Of a DNA stretch of 39,660 bases, positions 33,327 through 39,660 are shown piece by piece. A program made the translations under genes and the position numbers. The notes under the pieces are model-generated. The model made no database searches. It was given only the letters and a program-made list of their open reading frames with translations, and was not told where the DNA came from. Position 1 is the stretch's first letter. Every line of letters begins with the position of its first letter. This stretch comes from Nitrospirota bacterium. Lineage in GTDB: Bacteria > Nitrospirota > Nitrospiria > Nitrospirales > NS-4. The stretch spans positions 1-39,660 of the forward strand of contig VBOD01000111.1 in assembly GCA_005877615.1 (NCBI GenBank), read 5' to 3'.

Positions 33327-35365
33327 GACTGCTTGTTGCCGATCAAGCTCTCGATGATGTCCTTGAGGTTGCCGGTCTTCATGGCCTCTTCCATGTAGCC
33401 CTTGGCCTGCTCGATCCCGGCCTCCGCGATCTCGTAGGTGATGGTCGTCGCGGCGATCTTCTCGGCGTGCTTCTCGATCAAGGCCCGCGTGCAATCGCGC
33501 ATGTAGCCGGCCGGCGCCCGTTCGAGGCGGGCCACCGCGTCGGGGGTCCAGGTGAAACGGGAACCCTGGGGCGTGGCGGGCGGTGCTCCTGCCTTCTCGG
33601 GCGGCGGGAACGCGCCGGTGCCCTTGTTGGCGAAGATCGGCGTGTACTCCTCGCTGGCGGCCTCGTCGATGTAGGGCTTGGCGAACTCCAGCGTGATGGT
33701 GGTCATGCCCATCTTGCGGGCGATCTTCTCGATCTTGGCCTTGCACCGGCGGCGCTGGAAGCCGGCAGGGACCGCGCGGATGGCCTCCTTGGCGTCCTTG
33801 GTCCAGGTCATCGGCACGTCGTCGTAGGCGAGCTCGGTCTCGAGCGTGCCCTCGGTCTTGGCGGCCGCCTCGAACATGCTCTTGTCGATCAGCGTGAACG
33901 TGTCGCCGGCGGCCTTGCAGATCGGGCACATGACGGGCTGGTCGCCCTTCGCCGTGTAGCCGCACCTGCTGCAGAGCCAGTAGTTCTGGCTCATCCGGTC
34001 CAGGTAGGCCTGCGTGCCCGGGCTGACCGCGGGCTTCTCTTCCACGACGCCGGCCATCATGCCGGAGAGCGTCGAACCCATCATATCGCGGGCCACGCCG
34101 TCATCGGCCTTCATCGCGTTGCGGTCAATCCCCTGCGCGTCCAGCGTGGCGCCGAGCTGCTTCATGGCATCCATCGCGCCCTTGGGCAGGATGTGGCCGA
34201 CGGCCGCGTCCACCACCGAGTTGCTGATGATCGTGTGGCCCTTCTCGATCGCGTACCGGTGGATGGCGGTCTTGGCCACGCCGCGGGCGAACACTGGGAT
34301 CTTCTCCATGCGGCGGAGGGCTTCTTCCGTCCACGCGATGGTGTATTCGGCCTGCTGGTCGATCGGCGGGACGTACTTCTTGTTGGAGATCATCACGTGG
34401 CAGTCCACCATGCGTAATAGATTTTCGGCGTTCGAGCCGATGTCCATGTCGTCGTCGCTGTGCACGCCGATCCGGCCCAGCACCAGCATCCAGGGCTTCT
34501 CGCGGCGGACGTACTGGAGCACCTTCTCGAAGGCTTTGCCGTCCAGCAGCGTGGTCTTGATGTCCTGCCCTTCGGCTTGGGCGATCTCGCGGCCGATGTC
34601 GAGGTGCGCCTGGTAGATCTTGGCCAGCCCGCTGTCAATGATCTCCTCATGCAGCTTTTCCTGCTCCTTGAAGCGGAAGACCTTGCCGGCCTCCTCGTTG
34701 AGGACGCCGGAGATGCTGTGGAAGGCGGCGTAGTGGAAGTAGGGATCGAAGGCTGAGACGGCCTCGACCGTCTTGTTCAAGGCCTTGCCGAGCGCCAACG
34801 CGGTCTTGAGGCCGCCGAACGAAAAGTGGCTGCCGTCCAGCGCGACCAGGATGGAGCCGCCGTTCATCGGCAGGGTGTTCTTGATGACGAAGATGTCCGA
34901 CGCGCGCACCCGCCGGACCACGCGTTCCGTGACGCCGCCGATGACGCTGTCCTTCACGGCGCCCACGCCCAGGGCGCCCATGATGACGAGGTCGTAGGCG
35001 TTGGTGTTGATGTCTTCGACGAGGACCTTGAAGTTCCGGCCTTCCAGCGACCGCCGTTCGACCGGAATGTTCGCCTCGGCGGCCTTCTTGTCTACGATAT
35101 CCAGGTAGGAGTCGGTGATGATCTGCAGGCCGCGGGTGATCAGCGAATCGTGGATCTGCCGCTGCCGCTCGAGTTCGTTTTCGTCGTGGTATTCCTCGGG
35201 GAGGCCCGCTTCCATCTGCTTGAAGCGCTTGTCGTGCATCTTTGCCGCGTACACATGGCTGCCGACGAGTTTGGCCCCGAACGTCTTCGCCAACAAGACT
35301 CCGACATCCAACGCCATGTTCGAGTAGTCGGAGTTGTCAACCGGGACGTAAATCGTCTTATACAT
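33323..35365 (-). CDS. Tandem universal stress protein fused to PCP_red and rubredoxin-like domains
   Basis: 680 aa. USP domain 1 spans 1-163 with ATP-loop pattern G130-x2-G133-x9-G143. USP domain 2 spans 167-328 with the exact pattern G297-x2-G300-x9-G310-S311. PCP_red copies lie at about 341-392 (YTIAWTEEALRRMEKIPVFARG), 517-567 (PMTWTKDAKEAIRAVPAGF) and 603-653 (FTWTPDAVARLERAPAGYM). Between copies 1 and 2 is a rubredoxin/rubrerythrin-like zinc or iron ribbon, C465-x2-C468 and C480-x2-C483. No signal peptide, so cytosolic. ATG 35365 has AAGGAG. It is the first gene of a unit with the radical SAM and CopD-like genes. The architecture suggests nucleotide sensing coupled to redox or tetrapyrrole handling (inference). 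Confidence 0.9.
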   Translation of the reverse strand: MYKTIYVPVDNSDYSNMALDVGVLLAKTFGAKLVGSHVYAAKMHDKRFKQMEAGLPEEYHDENELERQRQIHDSLITRGLQIITDSYLDIVDKKAAEANIPVERRSLEGRNFKVLVEDINTNAYDLVIMGALGVGAVKDSVIGGVTERVVRRVRASDIFVIKNTLPMNGGSILVALDGSHFSFGGLKTALALGKALNKTVEAVSAFDPYFHYAAFHSISGVLNEEAGKVFRFKEQEKLHEEIIDSGLAKIYQAHLDIGREIAQAEGQDIKTTLLDGKAFEKVLQYVRREKPWMLVLGRIGVHSDDDMDIGSNAENLLRMVDCHVMISNKKYVPPIDQQAEYTIAWTEEALRRMEKIPVFARGVAKTAIHRYAIEKGHTIISNSVVDAAVGHILPKGAMDAMKQLGATLDAQGIDRNAMKADDGVARDMMGSTLSGMMAGVVEEKPAVSPGTQAYLDRMSQNYWLCSRCGYTAKGDQPVMCPICKAAGDTFTLIDKSMFEAAAKTEGTLETELAYDDVPMTWTKDAKEAIRAVPAGFQRRRCKAKIEKIARKMGMTTITLEFAKPYIDEAASEEYTPIFANKGTGAFPPPEKAGAPPATPQGSRFTWTPDAVARLERAPAGYMRDCTRALIEKHAEKIAATTITYEIAEAGIEQAKGYMEEAMKTGNLKDIIESLIGNKQS

Positions 35366-35553
35366 GCCGTCTCCTTACAGGGACAAAGAAGCTACTCCAT
35401 CCGTGTCGGAAGGTGTCGGTAGCCTGTGGGATCGTCCTTTTTCGGGGCCCCTTTTTTATGTTCTAAAAGGGCAAAAGAACAACGTATCCTAGCACCGGAT
35501 TTTGAGGAAATGCAACAGTTTTCTAGGCTGGAAACGGGCCCCATGCGGGTCAC

Positions 35554-37185
35554 TCAGGAGGGCGTGGAGGCTCCGGTTTTCGCCGGAGATTTACGTGTGT
35601 TGAGAATCGCTTCCAGGGTCAGCAACACGTCGCGTCCGGAGTTCAATTCCACCCCCCGGAGGAGGCTCGCGTCGGCATAGCGACTGCCCCTTACGTCCAA
35701 GGCCGGAGAGGGATTGGCCAGGGCACCGGACCAGGGCCGAGGATCGCGGCTGCCGGTGCGGGACCCCGTCTTGCGGTTCCAGGCCGCGAGGCAGGCCTTG
35801 CCGATCAGCTTGTTGAGCGGAGCGGGGTTGTACAGCATCTTCCGGATGCTGGACGGGCTCAGCACCAGCGGGTTATAGCCGGACGTCAGATACCCTTCGT
35901 CCAGTAGCCGCCCCTCTAGATCTGTGTGCGGTTGGATGCCCAGGAAGAACATCATCGGAAAGACGCGGTCCTCGCCCAGGATCGCCGCGACTCTCTTGTA
36001 CGACTCGATGGAGTCACGCAGCGTCGCTTCCGTCTCATCGGGAGCGTTGAGCGAGTAGTTCAGGATCACCTTCCCTTTGAACCCGGCTTCGGCCAGGTGG
36101 CGGCAGCCGTCGTACAGGCGGTCGAGCACGAAGCCCATGTGGAGGCCGTTCAGGACCTCCGGCGAGCCCGAGGTGATGGCCACTTCCAGGTCGCCGACGC
36201 CAGAGCGGACCATGAGCTTGGCGAACTCGCTGGTGATGAGCGACGTGCGGATGTAGCCGGACCACTCGATCTCCAGGCGCTCAGCGATGATTCGCTCCAT
36301 GATCTCGGTGCACTGGGGGTAGGCGGCTTTGCCGGTGATGAACTGGGCGTCGGTGAACCAGAACCGGCGCGTGCCCCACTGGCGATAGTGCTGCGCGATG
36401 TCGTTTACGACCCGCGCGGCCGGGCGATACCGGACGGACTTGCCTTCCAGGTAGGGGTAGAGACAGAAGGCGCAGTCGTACGGGCACCCGCGCTTGCTCT
36501 GTACCCCGATGCAATCGTCCGTGTAGGCGGTGTACTGCGGGAAGATCTCCGTGATATACGGGAGGTCCACGGACAGGTCGTCGAGACCGGTGTAGCTCTG
36601 TCCGGTGCCGGTGATGGTCTTGCCGTTCTGGCGTGCGATGAACCGCTCGCCGTCGAGTGGTTTGCCTTCGACCATTTTCAGCACGGCCTCTTCGCCCTCG
36701 CCCAGGATGCCGATGGTGCCCTCCGGCAGCTTCTCGATGAGCTGCTCGGCGAAGGCGCCGAAGGCCCCGCCGCCGATCATGATCTGCGCGCCGGGGCAAA
36801 CCTTCCGGATCAGCCAGGCGTGCGCCAGGTTGGCCCGGATGCCGGAGTAGTACTGGTAGAGCGATTTCAGGCCGGAGAGCGACGCCGCGAGTTTCTTGAA
36901 AGGGTTGGGCGAGTAGTAGAAGTTGAACGCTTGCTCCAGGGAGGCGTCCCCTTCATGCGGCGAGAAGATCTGGATGTCGCGCCAGGAGAAGCAGACCAGG
37001 TCGGGGCGAACGTCCACCGCGGTCTCGCGCACGGCCCTGGCGCGCTCGCCAGGGGGAATCTGCGACAGGTCGAGGATGCGCTGGCGGACGTCGGGGTGGC
37101 GCTTGTGGATGTAGTCGGCGAGATAGGTGCAGCCGACCGGATAGATCGGCTTGCAGGGCAGAAAGATGTAGAGGATGCTCTTCAC
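35554..37185 (-). CDS. B12-binding-type radical SAM protein
   Basis: 543 aa. The N-terminal 200 residues fit a cobalamin-binding Rossmann domain: PVGCTYLADYIHKRHPD, and MIGGGAFGAFAEQLIEKLPEG followed by GILGEGEEAVLKM, the usual 'GG....pe.....d....GEGE' block. The radical SAM cluster is RGCPYDCAFC (C-x3-C-x2-C). The AdoMet barrel follows (FWFTDAQFI, LEVAITSGSPEVLNGLHMG). Relatives include BchE-, HpnP/HpnR- and methylthiotransferase-type enzymes; the substrate cannot be told. The last 70 residues are Arg/Ser-rich and unlike the rest. The start overlaps the UbiE-like gene by 4 nt, so the pair is coupled. Confidence 0.85.
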   Translation of the reverse strand: MKSILYIFLPCKPIYPVGCTYLADYIHKRHPDVRQRILDLSQIPPGERARAVRETAVDVRPDLVCFSWRDIQIFSPHEGDASLEQAFNFYYSPNPFKKLAASLSGLKSLYQYYSGIRANLAHAWLIRKVCPGAQIMIGGGAFGAFAEQLIEKLPEGTIGILGEGEEAVLKMVEGKPLDGERFIARQNGKTITGTGQSYTGLDDLSVDLPYITEIFPQYTAYTDDCIGVQSKRGCPYDCAFCLYPYLEGKSVRYRPAARVVNDIAQHYRQWGTRRFWFTDAQFITGKAAYPQCTEIMERIIAERLEIEWSGYIRTSLITSEFAKLMVRSGVGDLEVAITSGSPEVLNGLHMGFVLDRLYDGCRHLAEAGFKGKVILNYSLNAPDETEATLRDSIESYKRVAAILGEDRVFPMMFFLGIQPHTDLEGRLLDEGYLTSGYNPLVLSPSSIRKMLYNPAPLNKLIGKACLAAWNRKTGSRTGSRDPRPWSGALANPSPALDVRGSRYADASLLRGVELNSGRDVLLTLEAILNTRKSPAKTGASTPS

Positions 37186-37931
37186 TTGACGGCGAGGTGG
37201 ATGGCGACGATGCCGCCGCTCAGGTTGTGGTATTCGACCTTCTGGAAGCCGACTTCACGCAGTAGGCGCGCCAGCCCGTTCTGATCTGGAAAGGAGCGGA
37301 TCGAGGCCGGCAGATACTGATAGACGCCGGTCGTGTCCCCGGAGAGCCTGGTCCCGATCCATGGCAGCAAGGTGAACGAATACCAGTCGTACAGCCGGCG
37401 CAGCCAGCCTGCCACGGGGTGCGAGAACTCGAGGCAGATGAGCCGCCCGCCGGGCTTCAGCACGCGTCGGATCTCCTGAAGAGCCTGCGACAGGTTCGCG
37501 ACGTTCCGCATGCAGAAGCCCGTGGTCACCGCGTCGAATACGCTATCCGGGACGCACAGCCGCTCGGCGTTGGCCTGGACGCAGAGGATTTGGCGCTGCA
37601 AGCGGGCGGTCCGCACCTTCTGCAAGCCGATGGCCAGCATGGGGCCGTTGAGGTCTACCGCTACGACCCGCGCGTGCTCACCCAGGCGCCGCGCTGCCAG
37701 TAGCGCCAGATCGGCGGTGCCTGCACCGACATCCAATACGACTCGGCTGTCTACTATGAGGTGCGCCGCCGCTTGACTTTTCCAGGAGTGGTGCAGGCCT
37801 AGGCTCAGCAGCGAGTTGTTCAGGTCGTAGTAGCGGGCGATCGAGGAGAACATCCGCTGGACGGCCTGCTCCTTCTGCGGCCCTGTGCCCGCCGGCGGCG
37901 CGGTCTGCCTCTGCTCTTCCAACGTCAGCAT
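37182..37931 (-). CDS. ubiE: UbiE/MenG-family quinone C-methyltransferase
   Basis: 249 aa. Family blocks are present in order: FSSIARYYDLNNSLLSLGLHHSWK, SAM motif I VLDVGAGTADLALLAARRLG, VDLNGPMLAIG, TGFCMRNVANLSQALQEIRRVLKPGG and LICLEFSHPVAG. UbiE/MenG methylates demethylmenaquinone (or a ubiquinone precursor) in the last steps of quinone synthesis. The usual FG(I/L)RN reads FCMRN, and the usual YD.MN reads YDLNN. With the coupled B12 radical SAM gene, a modified quinone or a different substrate is possible. ATG 37931 gives a normal N-terminus. Confidence 0.87.
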   Translation of the reverse strand: MLTLEEQRQTAPPAGTGPQKEQAVQRMFSSIARYYDLNNSLLSLGLHHSWKSQAAAHLIVDSRVVLDVGAGTADLALLAARRLGEHARVVAVDLNGPMLAIGLQKVRTARLQRQILCVQANAERLCVPDSVFDAVTTGFCMRNVANLSQALQEIRRVLKPGGRLICLEFSHPVAGWLRRLYDWYSFTLLPWIGTRLSGDTTGVYQYLPASIRSFPDQNGLARLLREVGFQKVEYHNLSGGIVAIHLAVK

Positions 37932-37987
37932 AGGAAAGGCATCGTATCACCCGCCGAAGATGCACGGCAAGCAGCCCAACGGGCACC

Positions 37988-38410
37988 CTATTCCTTGACT
38001 TCCCAGTGAGGATTCCAGGCGATTTCCCAGAGGTGGCCGTCCAAATCCTGGAAGTATCCGGCGTATCCTCCCCAAAAGCGGTCGTGCGCAGGGTCAGTGA
38101 TGGTGGCACCTGCTTGTGCTGCCTGCTTCATGACCGCATCGACTTCCTGTTTGGATTTGACGTTATGGCCGATGGAGAATTCTGTCGGGCTTGACGGACC
38201 TAAAGCTACCTTTGCATCCTTGGCCAGGGATTTTTGGGGCCACAGCGCAAGGATCAAATCGTCGTTCATGTCAAAGAAGACAACGGCTCCGTCCTCGAAT
38301 TCCGTGCCGATGATCCCTTCCGTCGCCAAACCCATCCCATCGCGGTAAAATGCCAGAGACTTTTCCAAATTGCTGACGCCTAACGTGATGACTTTAATCC
38401 GTGGTTTCAT
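37988..38410 (-). CDS. VOC-superfamily glyoxalase-like protein
   Basis: 140 aa. KVITLGVSNLEKSLAFYRDGMGL opens the first VOC repeat. AVVFFDMNDDLILALWP, the central PSSPTEFSIGHNV and the end WGGYAGYFQDLDGHLWEIAWNP give the second repeat with the typical 'f.DpdGh.wei' close. Metal-ligand-type residues (His in IGHN, Glu in WEIAW) are present. Function is probably a lyase or dioxygenase-like role of unknown substrate. GC is lower than in the UbiE-like gene beside it. It is not overlapped with neighbours. Confidence 0.87.
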   Translation of the reverse strand: MKPRIKVITLGVSNLEKSLAFYRDGMGLATEGIIGTEFEDGAVVFFDMNDDLILALWPQKSLAKDAKVALGPSSPTEFSIGHNVKSKQEVDAVMKQAAQAGATITDPAHDRFWGGYAGYFQDLDGHLWEIAWNPHWEVKE

Positions 38411-38485
38411 ATCTCACCTGACGAGTAATCACTACCCTCCAGGAGGGAGTTGTTCAGGTCATATTAGGCGTTACCTTTCGAAGTG

Positions 38486-39079
38486 CTAAGCCTTTTCTTC
38501 CAGAAACGCTATTCGAAATTGAACTGCTAGGCCAACAAGCATGACAATTCCAAACAGCACGAGAACCTCTAAGGCAGACGCTCTAACAAACAGGACTACC
38601 AGCACGACAAGAAGGTACGCAACTTGGGCAAACAACGTGGAGATCATTGCGTACTCATTAAACGATTGGAGATCTCTTTGTGCGAGCCACGCAATTGGGC
38701 TTGTCGCTACACCGTACGACCAAAACAACATTGGGATGATTGAGCTGCTGTCTGCCCGCCGTGCAAAGAAATTCAGGACCAGAACACACCAGAGGGTTAA
38801 GACTGCAAACGGGTACAACGTTCTGAGAAAGACTAAAAAGTAGAAAGCTGGTTTATTCCCCTCTTCGGCAAAGGCAGTCGCCTGCGCCTCAAAAAGCATT
38901 CCGGGCATCATGGTGATCCAGAGCAAGAAACCACCACCGACAAGCAGTAGGAGGCCGTACCCGATAGAGCCCCACTGGCCGAGTATCGCGAGCCATATGC
39001 CTGCTACGATTCCAACAGAACCAATTATCAAAGTGAGAGGAACGGCTGATGAACTGGCGATTTTGGCGAAGTCATTCAT
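38486..39079 (-). CDS. Multi-pass membrane protein of unknown function
   Basis: 197 aa with about six hydrophobic helices (starting near residues 14, 38, 80, 112, 145 and 165) and few charges between them. No family motif is recognised. GC is distinctly lower (around 45-50 percent by eye) than the mid-60s of the window, and codon use is AT-richer (many ATT, ACA, AAA on the coding strand). This suggests recent acquisition. It lies alone between the VOC gene and uvrA; a ribosome-like GGGGTGCCCA precedes ATG 39079. Confidence 0.7.
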   Translation of the reverse strand: MNDFAKIASSSAVPLTLIIGSVGIVAGIWLAILGQWGSIGYGLLLLVGGGFLLWITMMPGMLFEAQATAFAEEGNKPAFYFLVFLRTLYPFAVLTLWCVLVLNFFARRADSSSIIPMLFWSYGVATSPIAWLAQRDLQSFNEYAMISTLFAQVAYLLVVLVVLFVRASALEVLVLFGIVMLVGLAVQFRIAFLEEKA

Positions 39080-39189
39080 TGGGCACCCCCTCTTTTCATA
39101 GGGGCAGTAATTAGGCTTGCGGCAACCGTGGCGATTCTCCCCGCTTTGCGAGGACCTGTCAATATTCTCAGAAGCCCGCCGTTCGGGCC

Positions 39190-39218
39190 TTGTGGGGTTT
39201 TAGTGCGTCGGTTAGAAT
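39190..39218 (+). promoter_or_regulatory. Putative uvrA promoter
   Basis: TTGTGG (39190-39195), a 17-nt spacer and TAGAAT (39213-39218, 5 of 6 match). The hexamer ends 8 nt before ATG 39227, so the mRNA would have almost no leader. No LexA-like box was recognised. Confidence 0.45.
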
Positions 39219-39226
39219 GACGGTCT

Positions 39227-39660
39227 ATGCCTGATCCTCGCTCCATCGTCATCAAGGGCGCGCGCGAGCACAACCTCAAGAACCTGGACCTCACGCTCCC
39301 GCGTGACAAACTGATTGTCATCACCGGCCTCTCCGGCTCAGGCAAGTCGTCGCTGGCGTTCGACACGATCTACGCCGAGGGCCAGCGCCGCTACGTGGAG
39401 TCTCTCTCCGCCTACGCGCGCCAATTCCTCGAGCAGATGGACAAGCCCGATGTGGATTCCATCGAAGGGCTCTCGCCGGCCATCGCCATCGAGCAGAAGA
39501 CCACGTCGCGCAATCCCCGTTCCACCGTCGGAACCGTCACCGAGATCTACGACTACCTCCGCCTGCTCTTCGCGCGAATTGGCCGTCCGCACTGCCCGCA
39601 GTGCGGCGATCCGATCACCGCGCAGACAGTCCAGCAGATGGTGGATGCGCTCATGGCGCA
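39227..39660 (+). CDS. uvrA: Excinuclease ABC subunit A, 5' part
   Basis: The damage-recognition ATPase of nucleotide-excision repair; the window holds the first 144 codons. Visible are [16 protein letters not shown], Walker [10 protein letters not shown] (residues 34-42), [20 protein letters not shown], the [21 protein letters not shown] insertion, and the first zinc pair C123-x2-C126 (HCPQCGDP). ATG 39227 gives the standard N-terminus. The gene continues beyond the right edge. Confidence 0.96.
   Translation, partial: MPDPRSIVIKGAREHNLKNLDLTLPRDKLIVITGLSGSGKSSLAFDTIYAEGQRRYVESLSAYARQFLEQMDKPDVDSIEGLSPAIAIEQKTTSRNPRSTVGTVTEIYDYLRLLFARIGRPHCPQCGDPITAQTVQQMVDALMA

Noticed and set aside
33327-33965. 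Upstream extension of the radical SAM frame (to 666 aa)
   Set aside because: It is antisense-like, His/Arg/Asp-rich text covering the PCP_red end of the preceding gene. GTG 33326 starts the recognisable protein.
35440-35460. GGGGCCCC flanked by T-runs as a terminator
   Set aside because: The inverted repeat has no loop and only 8 nt in all. It lies in the leader of the USP gene, where termination would block the operon; too weak to call.
1-39660. CRISPR arrays, tRNA or rRNA genes, insertion sequences, prophage genes
   Set aside because: Read through on both strands; no direct-repeat/spacer array, tRNA-like T-arm with acceptor pairing, rRNA signature or transposase was recognised.

Overview
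The window is about 39.7 kb of high-GC (roughly mid-60s percent by eye) bacterial chromosome, tightly packed, with many 1-4 nt ATGA/GTGA overlaps between genes. It encodes a Gram-negative envelope (porin, LolA, TolC-type outer-membrane factor, RND pump). Universal stress domains fused to protochlorophyllide-reductase-type (PCP_red) domains, a NirJ/AhbD-like radical SAM protein and the general gene style suggest the phylum Nitrospirota (Nitrospira-like). That taxonomic call is an inference. I see no tRNA, rRNA, CRISPR array, prophage or intact insertion sequence.

Layout. 1-5.6 kb (minus): an iron unit, fur-fbpA-fbpB-fbpC, followed by a porin cut by the left edge. fur and the porin share an upstream 13-nt Fur-box-like word. 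5.7-8.1 kb (plus): a Panacea/SocA-like gene, gpsA and larB, facing a small secreted protein. 8.7-13.0 kb (plus): larC, a Na+/Ca2+ exchanger-type carrier, a Zn-type CDF transporter and an M28 peptidase-YkvA fusion, nearly all overlapping. 13.2-14.3 kb: a lipoprotein-type L-isoaspartyl methyltransferase and a VOC protein. 14.5-16.7 kb: PilZ-pdxA-rsmA, converging on an O-methyltransferase-like gene. 17.7-18.2 kb: a small autonomous transcription unit (consensus promoter, perfect Shine-Dalgarno, 89-codon ORF, perfect terminator palindrome). 18.2-21.7 kb: ftsK-lolA-BamE-like envelope cluster. 21.8-29.6 kb: a small membrane ORF behind a consensus promoter, then a CzcCBA-type heavy-metal RND efflux system and a KimA-like permease. 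29.7-31.4 kb: a large exported protein of unknown function.

31.4-37.9 kb (minus) is the most unusual part. A UbiE/MenG-type methyltransferase overlaps a B12-type radical SAM gene. Downstream lies a coupled three-gene unit: a 680-aa protein with two universal stress domains, three PCP_red domains and a rubredoxin-like zinc ribbon; a NirJ/AhbD-like radical SAM/SPASM protein that also ends in a PCP_red domain; and a CopD-like four-helix membrane protein. A role in tetrapyrrole, quinone or redox-cofactor chemistry is a reasonable hypothesis but is not proven by sequence. The right end has a second VOC protein, a lower-GC membrane protein and the start of uvrA.

Several genes have a -10-like hexamer only 5-10 nt before the start codon (5704, 21838, 39227, perhaps 8683 and 17676). 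This suggests leaderless or very short-leader mRNAs are common here.
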